34,218 bases of DNA from Avispirillum sp959601495 (lineage in GTDB: Bacteria; Bacillota; Clostridia; Oscillospirales; CAG-272), in assembly GCA_959601495.1 (NCBI GenBank), contig CAUGPT010000019.1, forward strand, positions 1 through 34,218, given 5' to 3'. Position numbers and translations under genes: made by a program. Below the pieces are notes generated by a model. That model did not search any database and was not told the DNA's origin. It saw only the letters and a program-made list of their open reading frames with translations. How positions within the stretch are numbered: position 1 is the stretch's first letter; each line of letters opens with the position of its first letter. This document shows, in pieces, positions 23,345 to 31,275 of this stretch.

Positions 23345-23424
23345 GATAAGACAAATTATGCGAGCACTGACATTGATTGTTAAAGAACGAAAGGTGTCAG
23401 TTGTTTTTTCGTATCGGAGGCAAT

Positions 23425-24504
23425 ATGTATACCGCAAAGCTTAAAACCGTGGGAAAAATATTTCGTTTGCCCGGAACGCTTTATTCATATAACCCCATTG
23501 CAAACGGAAACATCAACAAGACCTTCAAGGTGGACTATATCCAGTCCGACGGAGATATAAAAAGCTACCTTTTCCAGATTATAAACACATATGTTTTCAA
23601 AAATCCGGGTCAGATTATGGAGAATATCGACCGGGTCACCCGGCATATAAGCAAAAAGAGCGACGGCGGCGTATGTCTGCATTTTCACCATACGGAGGAC
23701 GGCGCAAACTACTACCTCTGCGGTGAAAACGAATGCTGGCGCGTTATGAACTACGTCGATTCCGTTACGTACAACAGCAGCGACGATCTGACGGTCGTCA
23801 GATACACGGGCGAGGCTTTCGGCAGGTTCCAGACTCAGCTTTCCGACTTTGACGCGTCTCTTTTGTATGAGACGATACCTGACTTTCACAACACGAAAAA
23901 GCGTCTTGATAAGCTTTTTGCCGACGCCGACGAGGATCCCGTGGGGAGAGTTGAGAGTGTCAGGGAAGAGCTTGACTACATAAAAAGTGTTGCGGAGTAC
24001 GCGGAGCAGCTTACGGATATGTTTGAAAAAGGAATGTTTCCGCCCCGCGTTACCCATAACGACACCAAATCCAACAACGTGCTTTTCGACCGCCGAACAA
24101 AAAAGCCGCTTGTGGTCATAGACCTTGACACGGTCATGCCCGGCATGGCGATGTACGATTTCGGCGATGCCGTTCGCTTTGCGGCAAATACTGCGGAGGA
24201 GGATGAGCCGGATACCGACAAGGTCGGTCTTGATCTTGAAAAGTTCAGAGCGTTTGCCGAAGGGTATATTCCGTTTGTGCGCGATTCGCTGACTCCGCTT
24301 GAGGTGGACAGCATGGTGCTCGGCGCGTTTTCCATCACGATCGAGCTTGCCTCACGCTTTTTGGACGACTATATTACGGGCGACAAGTATTTCAAGACGA
24401 ACTACGAGAATCACAACCTTGTAAGAACCAGGTGCCAGCTGAAGCTTGCGCGGGATATGTACGCAAAGAGTGAGCAGATGTCTGATATCCTGAGATCCAT
24501 CTGA
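23425..24504 (+). CDS. NahK-like sugar kinase (APH fold)
   Basis: This 359-residue protein has the aminoglycoside-phosphotransferase kinase fold. The catalytic loop HNDTKSNN holds Asp213 and Asn218; the metal-binding motif VIDLDTVMPGMAMYDFGD holds Asp233 and Asp235. The combination HNDTK plus DLDTVMPG is characteristic of N-acetylhexosamine 1-kinases, which phosphorylate GlcNAc/GalNAc released from mucin or milk glycans, and of close relatives. The substrate is inferred from motif resemblance only, and no lacto-N-biose phosphorylase is nearby. The start at 23425 has GGAGG four bases upstream, a rather short spacing. A terminator follows the gene. Confidence 0.8.
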   Translation: MYTAKLKTVGKIFRLPGTLYSYNPIANGNINKTFKVDYIQSDGDIKSYLFQIINTYVFKNPGQIMENIDRVTRHISKKSDGGVCLHFHHTEDGANYYLCGENECWRVMNYVDSVTYNSSDDLTVVRYTGEAFGRFQTQLSDFDASLLYETIPDFHNTKKRLDKLFADADEDPVGRVESVREELDYIKSVAEYAEQLTDMFEKGMFPPRVTHNDTKSNNVLFDRRTKKPLVVIDLDTVMPGMAMYDFGDAVRFAANTAEEDEPDTDKVGLDLEKFRAFAEGYIPFVRDSLTPLEVDSMVLGAFSITIELASRFLDDYITGDKYFKTNYENHNLVRTRCQLKLARDMYAKSEQMSDILRSI

Positions 24505-24571
24505 ACGGCGACAGGCGCTGCGTACTTTGAAAAAGCGCTGTCTCCGACGGGCAGATAATACTCAAAAATTT

Positions 24572-24606
24572 AAAAGGCATCAAAGCGACAGCTTCGATGC
24601 CTTTTT
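24572..24606 (+). terminator. Terminator after the kinase gene
   Basis: GGCATCAAAGC (24576-24586) pairs with GCTTCGATGCC (24591-24601) with one mismatch and a 4-nt loop, followed by TTTTT. Confidence 0.8.
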
Positions 24607-24674
24607 GATAGGCTTTTTGATAGGAAATGTTGCCCGCACGACGGTGCGGATACGGGCACACCGGGTGAGATGAC

Positions 24675-25155
24675 ATGGAAGAGAGAAAAGAGAACAACTG
24701 CATAATAAGACCTGCCGCGGTCGGCGACCGTGCGGCGCTTTCGGCGTGCCTTGAGGCGCTTGCGGCGCACCACAACAGGGTGTCGCTGAATTTCGCGGGA
24801 GATTATCCGAGAAAGCCTTCCGACAAAGTTAAAGAAGAATTTTTCGAAAGCGTGTCGGTAGGCAGCGCCGAAGCTGTTGTAGCTGAAGTCGAAGGCTGCG
24901 CTGCGGGTTTTGCCAAAATAAGCTTTTGTGGTGACGAAGGATGGCTCGACTATCTCTTTGTACTTGAAGAATACCGCAAAAAGGGATACGGCGCCATACT
25001 TATGGATTGGGCAATGGCGGAGTTTGAGAGCCTCGGCGTCCGAAAAAAATGTTAAGGTCGTGTGCGGAAACGATGCCGTGGGGCTGTATGAGAAATACGG
25101 ATTTAAGATGAACGCGTATATTCTGTCCGCGCGTCCCGACAAAAGCAGAAATTGA
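24675..25155 (+). pseudogene. GNAT acetyltransferase with one-base frameshift
   Basis: The first frame (24675-25055, 126 residues) encodes most of a GNAT fold, including the acetyl-CoA loop region EEYRKKGYGAILMD. It ends abruptly in an A7 run at 25043-25049. The next frame continues directly with NVKVVCGNDAVGLYEKYGF and ends at 25155, the expected C-terminal half of the fold. Removing one A would join them into about 159 residues (GVRKNVKVV). The cause may be a sequencing or assembly error, a real inactivation, slippage decoding or phase variation. GGTGA lies 6 bases before the ATG. GNAT enzymes acetylate amines or proteins; this one's substrate is unknown. Confidence 0.8.
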
Positions 25156-25184
25156 CGGTCAGGAAGTCCGCCGGACGAAAAAAT

Positions 25185-25215
25185 GCCCGTATGCAAAAGC
25201 ATACGGGCGATTTTT
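25185..25215. terminator. Bidirectional terminator after the GNAT gene
   Basis: GCCCGTATGC (25185-25194) pairs perfectly with GCATACGGGC (25199-25208) with an AAAA loop, flanked by A-rich sequence on the left and ATTTTT on the right. Confidence 0.85.
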
Positions 25216-25221
25216 ATATAG

Positions 25222-25248
25222 TGCGCCGCAGGGCAACCCTCCGGCGCA
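25222..25248 (-). terminator. Nested stem-loop downstream of hslO
   Basis: GCGCCG (25223-25228) pairs with CGGCGC (25242-25247), and inside it AGGG (25230-25233) pairs with CCCT (25237-25240). It lies 18 bases past the hslO stop on the minus strand. The T-run is weak, and the stem at 25185-25208 may do the actual termination. Confidence 0.4.
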
Positions 25249-25265
25249 GCCGGGGGATAATAAAC

Positions 25266-26150
25266 TTATTTGCTCTTTTTCTTTGCGTATTCTCTGAGCA
25301 CTTCCTCACAGGTGAATTCGTACTTTTTGTTGCAGAAACGGCAGACAGCCTCAATAGGCTTATCCTCGCTTACAAGCTCTTTCACGTCCCCCGCGGAAAG
25401 GCCCGCGATAGCGGAGAGATACTTTTCTCTGGAGCAGGTGCAGACATAGTCTATGTCAAACTCGTCAAAGGTCTCGTATGCTGTGCCGTCAAGAACCGCG
25501 GCAAATATTTCGTCGGCGCTCATTTTATTCTGGATCATGGCGGAAACCGATGATATCGTTGAAATGTTGCGCTCTATTGCCGAAATAACGCTTTCATCGG
25601 CGCCGGGCATCAGCTGTACGAGAAATCCGCCCGCGGCAAGCAACTTGCGGTTCTGATCGACCCTGACTCCCAGTGCGCAGACGGTCGGCGTTTGCTCGCT
25701 TACGGCGAAATATTTGGTAACATCGTCGGCGATCTCACCGTCAACAAGAGGACACGTGCCCACATACGGCTCGCCCATGCCCATATCCTTAATAACGATA
25801 AGACTGCCCTCATGTCCCACGGCACCGCCTACGTCAAGCTTTCCGCGGGCGTTCGGCATAAGCTCGACTTCGGGATTTTCGGCATAACCGCGCACATTTC
25901 CCTTGTAGTCTGATACGCAGACGATGCGCCCGGCGGGACCGTTGCCGTTTATCTGAAGAGTCAGGCTGTTGTCTTTGTCCTTAAGCAGGCAGCCCATGAG
26001 CGCCGCTGCCGTGAGAGATCTGCCGAGAACGGCTGTCATTGTCTTTGATGTGTTGTGTATGTCGGCTGCTTTCTGCACAAGCTCGGTGGTCTCGGCAAGT
26101 ATCATTCTTGCGCTGCCGTCGACTGTGATAGCTCTTGTTATAAGTGACAT
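25266..26150 (-). CDS. hslO: Redox-regulated chaperone Hsp33
   Basis: Hsp33 is a cytoplasmic holdase activated by oxidation of its zinc-bound cysteines. The 294-residue length is typical. N-terminal residues 1-180 form the substrate-binding core (LQINGNGPAGRI, GYAENPEV, VGHEGSLIVIKDMGM). The zinc site is Cys237-x-Cys239 and Cys270-x2-Cys273, matching the CxC/CxxC pattern. The start at 26150 has AAAGGAC at good spacing; the longer frame is rejected. It is the last gene of the minus-strand run behind Gfo/Idh and aminotransferase genes, and a terminator-like hairpin separates it from them. With perR and rubrerythrin it adds to the oxidative-stress genes of the window. Confidence 0.96.
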   Translation of the reverse strand: MSLITRAITVDGSARMILAETTELVQKAADIHNTSKTMTAVLGRSLTAAALMGCLLKDKDNSLTLQINGNGPAGRIVCVSDYKGNVRGYAENPEVELMPNARGKLDVGGAVGHEGSLIVIKDMGMGEPYVGTCPLVDGEIADDVTKYFAVSEQTPTVCALGVRVDQNRKLLAAGGFLVQLMPGADESVISAIERNISTISSVSAMIQNKMSADEIFAAVLDGTAYETFDEFDIDYVCTCSREKYLSAIAGLSAGDVKELVSEDKPIEAVCRFCNKKYEFTCEEVLREYAKKKSK

Positions 26151-26254
26151 TTTCTGTCCTTTCTCTTGCACTTCCGGGTTCTTATGCGGCATCAGGCATT
26201 GACTTTCGCGGTGCTTTATGCCGCATTGATTGATAAATACGCTTTTAAGTTAAA

Positions 26255-26285
26255 CAGGCTGCCGCTCGGCGGCAGCCTGCTTTTT
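26255..26285. terminator. Terminator between Gfo/Idh gene and hslO
   Basis: CAGGCTGCCGC (26255-26265) pairs perfectly with GCGGCAGCCTG (26269-26279), loop TCG. The plus side ends in CTTTTT; the minus side reads TTTAACTT, giving moderate termination of the minus-strand Gfo/Idh transcript. Confidence 0.7.
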
Positions 26286-26305
26286 ATGATTTTTAGGTGT
26301 TGCCG

Positions 26306-27439
26306 TCAGTCGATAACTTCGACCGTGCGGTTGTAATGAGACTTGAGCGCTGCGGTCGCCAGAGTGTGAGACAGCGCGGTCTCTTCGGGAGTGAACAGAC
26401 CGAAGGGGACCTTCTCGCCTGCGTACTCAAGCATGAATGCGCCTATCTGCTGCTGGATAGCGTCAACAAATCCAAACTCGAAAATGGGACCCGTGATGGT
26501 GGGAAGCATGGGCTTGTAGCCGATGATGATACGGTTCCAGGACTGCTCCTTGCCCCATGAGGATGTATAGTAGAAAGCGTTTGCGTCGTCACTGGAGAAG
26601 CGTGCGCTGCACTCCATGCCGTAGATCTCAAAGAACCAACGGTTGGTGGAGCCGGGGCACATACGCTTTGTTTCGAGGGTCATAGGTATCTCGTCGCCGT
26701 CGGAGTTGAGCGTTGTGCAGAACAGTGTGCAGTTGTCAAACGTGTCGCAGGGAACTGTGCCGCCCTTGCCGTCGGGACGCTCTTTTACGATATTGGAGAA
26801 GTGCGCGCGAACGGTAGTGGGCTTGAAGCCGAGACGGAAGGGAACGTGCTGGGTGTGTATGCCCAAATCTCCGAGGCAGCCGTACTCGCCGTTGAATTTG
26901 ACCATGCGCTTCCAGTTGATGGGCTTGTTGAGGTCCATGTCGCTGCAGTGGTTGAATCCTGCATGGATCTCAAGAACCTTGCCGAACTTGCCCTCTCTGT
27001 ACCAATTTATCATGGTCTGCATAGCGGGGTAGTAGGGGAACTCGCTGCAGCAGCGTACAAACGCGCCGGGAGTCTCATGATATGCTTTGAGTATATTGTC
27101 GTTTGCCTTTTTGTCGATACCGAAGGGCTTTTCGCCGAGAAGCGCTTTGCCGCTCTTTATAATGTCGATATAGAACTGCTCGTGCAGGTTGTGGGGGACC
27201 GCGCAGTATATAGCTTCGATCTCGTCCTTGTCAAGAAGCTCTTTGTAGTCGGAAACGCAGTATTTTATATCGGGAAAATTCTTTTTGAACCACTCCATTT
27301 CCGCGGGAACGACGGAGCATATGCCGACGATCTCGGGGCGCGGAATATCCTGAGTGAAATGGCACCAGCGTGCGGCGGCGGAAGCGAACTCTCTTGCCAT
27401 AAGGCCGCAGCCTACAAGACCGAATTTTACAGTTTTCAT
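26306..27439 (-). CDS. Gfo/Idh/MocA family oxidoreductase
   Basis: This 377-residue NAD(P)-dependent oxidoreductase has an N-terminal Rossmann domain with GLVGCGLMA (residues 7-15) and the family signature EKPFGID with Lys104. The C-terminal alpha/beta domain carries CLGDLGIHTQHVP, where the Asp/His pair is the usual catalytic region. Members oxidise or reduce sugars, inositols or related polyols; the substrate cannot be assigned. AAAGGA lies about 10 bases before the ATG at 27439. It follows the class III aminotransferase gene by 90 bases with a hairpin between, and similar strongly biased codon use suggests that both are well expressed, possibly in one amino-sugar or amino-polyol pathway. 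Confidence 0.9.
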   Translation of the reverse strand: MKTVKFGLVGCGLMAREFASAAARWCHFTQDIPRPEIVGICSVVPAEMEWFKKNFPDIKYCVSDYKELLDKDEIEAIYCAVPHNLHEQFYIDIIKSGKALLGEKPFGIDKKANDNILKAYHETPGAFVRCCSEFPYYPAMQTMINWYREGKFGKVLEIHAGFNHCSDMDLNKPINWKRMVKFNGEYGCLGDLGIHTQHVPFRLGFKPTTVRAHFSNIVKERPDGKGGTVPCDTFDNCTLFCTTLNSDGDEIPMTLETKRMCPGSTNRWFFEIYGMECSARFSSDDANAFYYTSSWGKEQSWNRIIIGYKPMLPTITGPIFEFGFVDAIQQQIGAFMLEYAGEKVPFGLFTPEETALSHTLATAALKSHYNRTVEVID

Positions 27440-27475
27440 TTCTATAAATTCCTTTGTTTGAGTTTTATAAATTAC

Positions 27476-27501
27476 AGCCAAACGGCGGCTGCCGTTTGGC
27501 T
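27476..27501. terminator. Hairpin between aminotransferase and Gfo/Idh genes
   Basis: AGCCAAACGGC (27476-27486) pairs perfectly with GCCGTTTGGCT (27491-27501) with a 4-nt loop. The T-rich side (GTTTCTTTT) faces the plus direction; on the minus strand it is followed by GTAATTTATAA, so it may be only a partial terminator that sets the ratio of the two gene products. Confidence 0.6.
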
Positions 27502-27529
27502 GTTTCTTTTAAGCGTTTCGGGTCGGCAA

Positions 27530-28900
27530 TCAATAACCGAAGTGCTTTTCGGTTTCCGCAACTGCCTCTTCGATGATGTCAAGACCCTTGAGTGCTACCT
27601 CGTCGTCGAGGATCATGGGAGGAGACATTCTGAGTATATGACCGGAGGGAACCCATGCAAGACCCTTTTCAAATGCCTTCTTGTAGATCATCTGACCTGC
27701 CTCAACGAAGGGCTCCTTGGTGTTTCTGTCTTTAACGATCTCTATTGCCTGGAGGCAGCCGATAGCGCGGACATCGCCGATGATGGGATGCTCTGCCATC
27801 ATGTCCTTCATCTTTGCAAGCATGATGTTGCCCAGATGCTCACTTCTCTCGTTGAGGTTTTCCTCTTCGATGACCTTGATGGACTCAAGTGCTGCTGCGC
27901 ATGCCATGGGGTTTCCGCCGTAGCTGGAGGAAGCGGAGATCTTTTCGATAGCGGGCGCGAGCTTTTCGGAAACCGCAAGGCAGGTAACGGGGAAACCGTT
28001 GCCGAAGCCCTTACCGAGAGTGGTAAGATCGGCGGTAACATTCCAATGATCCATAGCAAGCCACTTACCGGTTCTTGCCATGCAGTTAAGAACCTCGTCC
28101 GCGAAGAGGAGGATCCCTCTTTCGTCGCAGAGCTTGCGTAGCGCGGGCATATAGTCCGGAGGAGGAACAACGGAGCCGCCCCAGCCCTGGATAGGCTCAA
28201 GTACGATAGCAGCAACGTTGTTGCCGCCGCTTGCGCACTCGTTGTCGAGAATGCCTTTCAGCATATTTATGTAGGGGGTGGAATCCTTCCATGCCTCTTC
28301 GGGAGTTCTGCCGAAGACGTCACGGTACGGATTGGGTCTGGGAGCGAGCATAAAGCCGGGCGCTCTCATATGTGTATCCGCGCCAACGACTGCAAGGGAG
28401 TTGGAGCCCAGGGACTTACCGTGGAAATCTCTCCAGAAGGAGATGAACTCCTGCTTGCCGGAGGCAGCTCTTGCACATCTCAGACCTGCTTCGACAGCGG
28501 TTGTACCGGAATCGTAGAACTGGAAGCCCGCAAAACGGCCGCCGGTGATCTCGTGAAGCTTTTCAACAAGCTCCATCTTTACCTTTGTGGTAAAGTCGTG
28601 GCAGTTCATAAGCTTCTTTGCCTGCTCTGCAACTGCCTCGCTGATCTTCGGATGGCAGTGACCGAGGCCGGTTACGTATATACCGGAGGAAAAGTCGATA
28701 TAGGTGTTGCCGTCAACGTCGGTAAGTGTGTAGCCGAAGCCGGATTCAAATGCCACGGGGAACAGTCTTACCTGGCTGGAATATCCCTTCATGTACTTTG
28801 CGCATCTTGCGTGATACTCCTGCGACTTGGGGCCGGGTATCTGAGCTGTAACAAGATGGGGGACGGAAGCGGGATCTACGCTTGCCCAGTTCTTACTCAT
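27530..28900 (-). CDS. Class III PLP-dependent aminotransferase
   Basis: This 456-residue fold-type I aminotransferase resembles 4-aminobutyrate and related omega-amino acid aminotransferases. DSGTTAVEAGLR near residues 125-135 binds the PLP phosphate, ILLFADEVLN carries the Asp that contacts the pyridine nitrogen, and Lys297 in TLGKGFGNGFP forms the Schiff base. The family prefers amino groups distant from the carboxylate, but the exact substrate is unknown. The start at 28900 has GAGGTT about 9 bases upstream; a longer TTG-started frame is rejected. It is preceded by a strong promoter with an inverted repeat over the start site, so it is probably controlled by a dedicated regulator not seen in this window. 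Confidence 0.9.
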   Translation of the reverse strand: MSKNWASVDPASVPHLVTAQIPGPKSQEYHARCAKYMKGYSSQVRLFPVAFESGFGYTLTDVDGNTYIDFSSGIYVTGLGHCHPKISEAVAEQAKKLMNCHDFTTKVKMELVEKLHEITGGRFAGFQFYDSGTTAVEAGLRCARAASGKQEFISFWRDFHGKSLGSNSLAVVGADTHMRAPGFMLAPRPNPYRDVFGRTPEEAWKDSTPYINMLKGILDNECASGGNNVAAIVLEPIQGWGGSVVPPPDYMPALRKLCDERGILLFADEVLNCMARTGKWLAMDHWNVTADLTTLGKGFGNGFPVTCLAVSEKLAPAIEKISASSSYGGNPMACAAALESIKVIEEENLNERSEHLGNIMLAKMKDMMAEHPIIGDVRAIGCLQAIEIVKDRNTKEPFVEAGQMIYKKAFEKGLAWVPSGHILRMSPPMILDDEVALKGLDIIEEAVAETEKHFGY

Positions 28901-28939
28901 TTGTGTATAACCTCTTTTCAAAAATAATATACCTTAAAA

Positions 28940-28956
28940 TGCAAACCGTTTTTGCA
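28940..28956. promoter_or_regulatory. Candidate operator, TGCAAA-N5-TTTGCA
   Basis: A perfect 6-bp inverted repeat with a 5-base centre lies immediately downstream of the -10 box at 28964-28969 on the minus strand, covering about +1 to +17 of the aminotransferase transcript. That placement is typical of a repressor site. It does not match the CcpA cre consensus well. Confidence 0.4.
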
Positions 28957-28963
28957 CAATTAT

Positions 28964-28991
28964 ATTATAGTGGATTTTCGGAATATGTCAA
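28964..28991 (-). promoter_or_regulatory. Sigma-A promoter of the aminotransferase gene
   Basis: On the minus strand, perfect TTGACA (28986-28991), 16-base spacer, perfect TATAAT (28964-28969). The leader is about 57 nt. It lies between xerC-like and aminotransferase genes, so the latter is a separate unit. Confidence 0.85.
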
Positions 28992-29079
28992 CAGTTTTTC
29001 CGAAATACGGAAGTTCGGCACGGCATTTTTGTGCAATGTTTCTGCAGCTTCTTCTTTTGCCGATCGTCGGTGTCCGCCG

Positions 29080-30228
29080 TCACCCGTTTTCACCGTCTTT
29101 GCCGGATGAGGCGGGCGTGCCGCCCGGAGCGGAGGACGTGTCTGTACTGTCTGCGTCGGCGGTAACATCCGCACCTCCCGCGCCATGTGCCGAGCCTGAC
29201 GCGGGAGGTGCGCCGCCTCCCGCGCAAGGTCTGAGCTTCAGGTGCGCAAGGGGATTATGCTCCATTGCCTTTTCCATTCCCACGTCGGAAACATGGGTGT
29301 ATATCTGCGTTGTGTTCAGTTGCTCGTGTCCCAGAATATCTTTGAGCACTCTTATGTCCACGTCGCCCGACTGATACATGAGCGTTGCGGCTGTGTGGCG
29401 CAGCTTATGCGTTGAATAGTGTTTGTATTCAAGCCCCGCTTCTCCGAGGTATTTTTTTACCATCCACTGCACGGTCTTTACGCTTATGCGCTTGCCGAGA
29501 CGGGAGATGAACAGTGCGGTTTCTCCCGGCTTTACGTTTGCCGCCGCCAGGCGCACGGGCATATACATTTCAAGAGACGCGCGCGCCGCGCTGTTAAGAT
29601 ATATAACTCTTTCCTTTGCGCCCTTTCCCAGAACGCGCATGGAGGTCATAGTACGGTCAATGTCGCCGAGGCTTATGCCGCACAGCTCCGAAAGACGCAT
29701 ACCGCAGTTGAGAAACAGGGTCAGTATGCAATAGTCGCGCTCGCGGGTGTTTGACGACGTGTCGTTCAGAACGCTTGTGAGCAGCTCCGTGCATTCGTCA
29801 ACGCTCAGATGCTTCGGCAGCTGTTTTTTCTTTTTCGGGGAGTCTATGCCGACGGTGGGGTCGTTGTCGATAAGGTGCATTTTGACCGTCAGATACTTAT
29901 AGAAGCTGCGCAGGGCGGAGAGCTTGCGCGATCTTGCGGCACTGCCGTTTTCGCGGGTGCCCACGGCGTAGTTTATAAAGCCGTATATGTCGTCCGATTT
30001 GATGCTGTCAAAAAACTTCATGTCAAGAGCGGAAATATCCGCCTCGGTAAAGCTTTCTCCCTCAAGAGGCTTGCCGCCGCGCACCGCCGTCATGTATCGG
30101 CAGAACGTGCGAAGATCGCACAGATATTCCGTAACCGTGCGCACCGAGCAGTTCTGCACGGTCAGCTTGTACGACGCAAACCGTCTGACGGGCTCGGGAA
30201 ACGCGGAAAGATCGTTCAAATCTATCAT
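29080..30228 (-). CDS. Xer-like tyrosine recombinase with acidic tail
   Basis: This 382-residue protein has an N-terminal SAM-like domain (about 10-115) and a C-terminal catalytic domain with all expected residues: Arg178 (GMRLSEL), Lys202 or Lys205 (GKGAKER), His274 and Arg277 (HKLRH), His301 (LGHEQL) and nucleophile Tyr310 (TQIYTH). This arrangement and length fit XerC/XerD-type chromosome dimer resolvases more than phage integrases. It carries an extra C-terminal tail (about 334-382) of Gly/Ala/Pro then Asp/Thr/Ser. AAAGGAGG precedes the ATG at 8 bases. I see no phage genes or flanking att repeats, and no obvious dif site in the adjacent gaps. Confidence 0.9.
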   Translation of the reverse strand: MIDLNDLSAFPEPVRRFASYKLTVQNCSVRTVTEYLCDLRTFCRYMTAVRGGKPLEGESFTEADISALDMKFFDSIKSDDIYGFINYAVGTRENGSAARSRKLSALRSFYKYLTVKMHLIDNDPTVGIDSPKKKKQLPKHLSVDECTELLTSVLNDTSSNTRERDYCILTLFLNCGMRLSELCGISLGDIDRTMTSMRVLGKGAKERVIYLNSAARASLEMYMPVRLAAANVKPGETALFISRLGKRISVKTVQWMVKKYLGEAGLEYKHYSTHKLRHTAATLMYQSGDVDIRVLKDILGHEQLNTTQIYTHVSDVGMEKAMEHNPLAHLKLRPCAGGGAPPASGSAHGAGGADVTADADSTDTSSAPGGTPASSGKDGENG

Positions 30229-30249
30229 GGTCCGGCCTCCTTTTCTTTC

Positions 30250-30277
30250 ATTTTAGCACATTGATGGTACAAATCAA
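30250..30277 (-). promoter_or_regulatory. Candidate promoter of the Xer-like gene
   Basis: On the minus strand, TTGATT (30272-30277), 16-base spacer, TAAAAT (30250-30255), giving a short leader of about 15 nt that still includes AAAGGAGG. Confidence 0.6.
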
Positions 30278-30307
30278 AGATATTTTGTAAACTTTTTTTC
30301 AAGCGTA

Positions 30308-30336
30308 TTGCAAACGGCGCGGCAGTATACTAAAAT
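30308..30336 (+). promoter_or_regulatory. Candidate promoter of the membrane protein gene
   Basis: TTGCAA (30308-30313), 17-base spacer, TAAAAT (30331-30336), about 60 bases before the ATG at 30397. Confidence 0.6.
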
Positions 30337-30396
30337 TGTTACATAAAGTCGAAGCGATGTTTTTTCGACAATAACCGACAAAGGCAGGGATCACAA

Positions 30397-31005
30397 ATGG
30401 GCACTTCGCTCGGAGAGGGCAGAAAATACGGTCTCCCCGCGAAAAAACTGATACTCAACCATTTCGGCGCGGCGCTGCTCGGCATAATGCTCACCTCCGC
30501 TTGCGGAATGAATATGTTTCTCAATGTTGCGACAAGCGTACTTGCCGTGATCTTTTACATGATCATAGACTACAACGCCATGTGGGATATAGGCGCGAAG
30601 AACCGCGCAAAGGCGGAGACCGGCAGATTTGTTGATGACCGCTTCTACGGCATAAAGGCGGCGCTTATAGGCAATATCCCCAATTTTGCGCTGGCGTTTC
30701 TGTGCACGGCGTTCACGGCGATCGGCGCTTTCGCAAACGTCGGATTTTTTGCGAACGCGGCGTACATAACAAATACGGCGGCGCGCTTCTGGGACGGTAT
30801 GTATACGGGCATTCTTGTGGCGATCATACCTCATACCGCCGAGGGCGCTCTGGTGGAGCTTACTGAAACGCAGTCCGTTCTCTATATGCTTTTGTATTTC
30901 GCGATAACGATCCCTTCGCTCATAATCTGCCCCCTTGCGTACGAAGCGGGGTACAAGGGCTTTCGCATTATTCCCGACCGCAAAAAAGAAAAAACGGAAA
31001 AATGA
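30397..31005 (+). CDS. Integral membrane protein of unknown function
   Basis: This 202-residue protein has about four to five membrane segments (about 20-40, 44-62, 85-115, 135-155, 165-185) and a very basic Lys-rich C-terminal tail, so the C terminus is probably cytoplasmic. I recognise no domain or motif. The start ATG at 30397 has AGGGA about 7 bases upstream. It is a single-gene unit between its own promoter and a very strong terminator. It is divergent from the Xer-like gene and followed by the infC operon, but neither neighbour explains it. Confidence 0.7.
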   Translation: MGTSLGEGRKYGLPAKKLILNHFGAALLGIMLTSACGMNMFLNVATSVLAVIFYMIIDYNAMWDIGAKNRAKAETGRFVDDRFYGIKAALIGNIPNFALAFLCTAFTAIGAFANVGFFANAAYITNTAARFWDGMYTGILVAIIPHTAEGALVELTETQSVLYMLLYFAITIPSLIICPLAYEAGYKGFRIIPDRKKEKTEK

Positions 31006-31011
31006 AAAATG

Positions 31012-31057
31012 AAAAATGCGCGACCGTGCCGGGCCTTCGGCACGGTCGCGCATTTTT
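31012..31057. terminator. Very strong terminator, bidirectional-capable
   Basis: A perfect 19-bp stem pairs 31012-31030 with 31039-31057 and has A5/T5 at its base and an 8-nt loop. It isolates the membrane protein gene from the infC promoter 34 bases later. Confidence 0.95.
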
Positions 31058-31090
31058 GCGCCGCAGGGTATATTTTTTGCGAAAAAGTGC

Positions 31091-31119
31091 TTGACAAAGC
31101 TGCGGCGGGGTGATATAAT
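31091..31119 (+). promoter_or_regulatory. Perfect consensus promoter of infC-rpmI-rplT
   Basis: TTGACA (31091-31096), 17-base spacer, TATAAT (31114-31119). The expected start near 31126 gives a leader of about 150 nt before infC. Confidence 0.9.
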
Positions 31120-31125
31120 ACTTTC

Positions 31126-31275
31126 GCAAAAAGGAAGAAGAACGCTCCGTTCTCACCGTGCCGCATGGGCGCGTACGGTATAATAAAGACACCGCTTTAC
31201 GGCGGTACTTTGTGCGGAGTTTCTTTCGCACATTTTTTGTTTTTAAAATCCACATTCAAAAAGGGGTGCTTTGCT
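31126..31275 (+). promoter_or_regulatory. infC leader, likely L20-type attenuator
   Basis: The 150-nt leader holds several stems: AGAACG/CGTTCT (31139-31144 and 31148-31153), ACCGT/ACGGT (31155-31159 and 31175-31179), ACCGC/GCGGT near 31190-31206, and a terminator-like stem TGTGCG/CGCACA (31211-31216 and 31227-31232) followed by TTTTTTGTTTTT. In Bacillota this operon is commonly repressed by ribosomal protein L20 through such a leader; L20 is encoded at 32139-32492. I infer the same mechanism here without having matched the Rfam model. Confidence 0.6.
31211..31244 (+). terminator. Leader terminator (attenuator) before infC
   Basis: TGTGCG (31211-31216) pairs with CGCACA (31227-31232), then TTTTTTGTTTTT. 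It lies inside the transcribed leader and ends about 31 bases before the infC start, so it must be conditional if the operon is to be expressed. Confidence 0.6.

Noticed and set aside
26801..28141. A 446-residue plus-strand open frame across the Gfo/Idh and aminotransferase genes
   Set aside because: It is antisense to two genes with complete catalytic motifs. Long antisense frames arise from the codon bias of those genes.
29080..30228. The tyrosine recombinase as an integrase of a mobile element
   Set aside because: It fits the Xer type in length and motifs, and no phage, conjugation or excisionase genes or att repeats flank it; the duplicated tRNA tail is 7 kb away with ordinary genes between.
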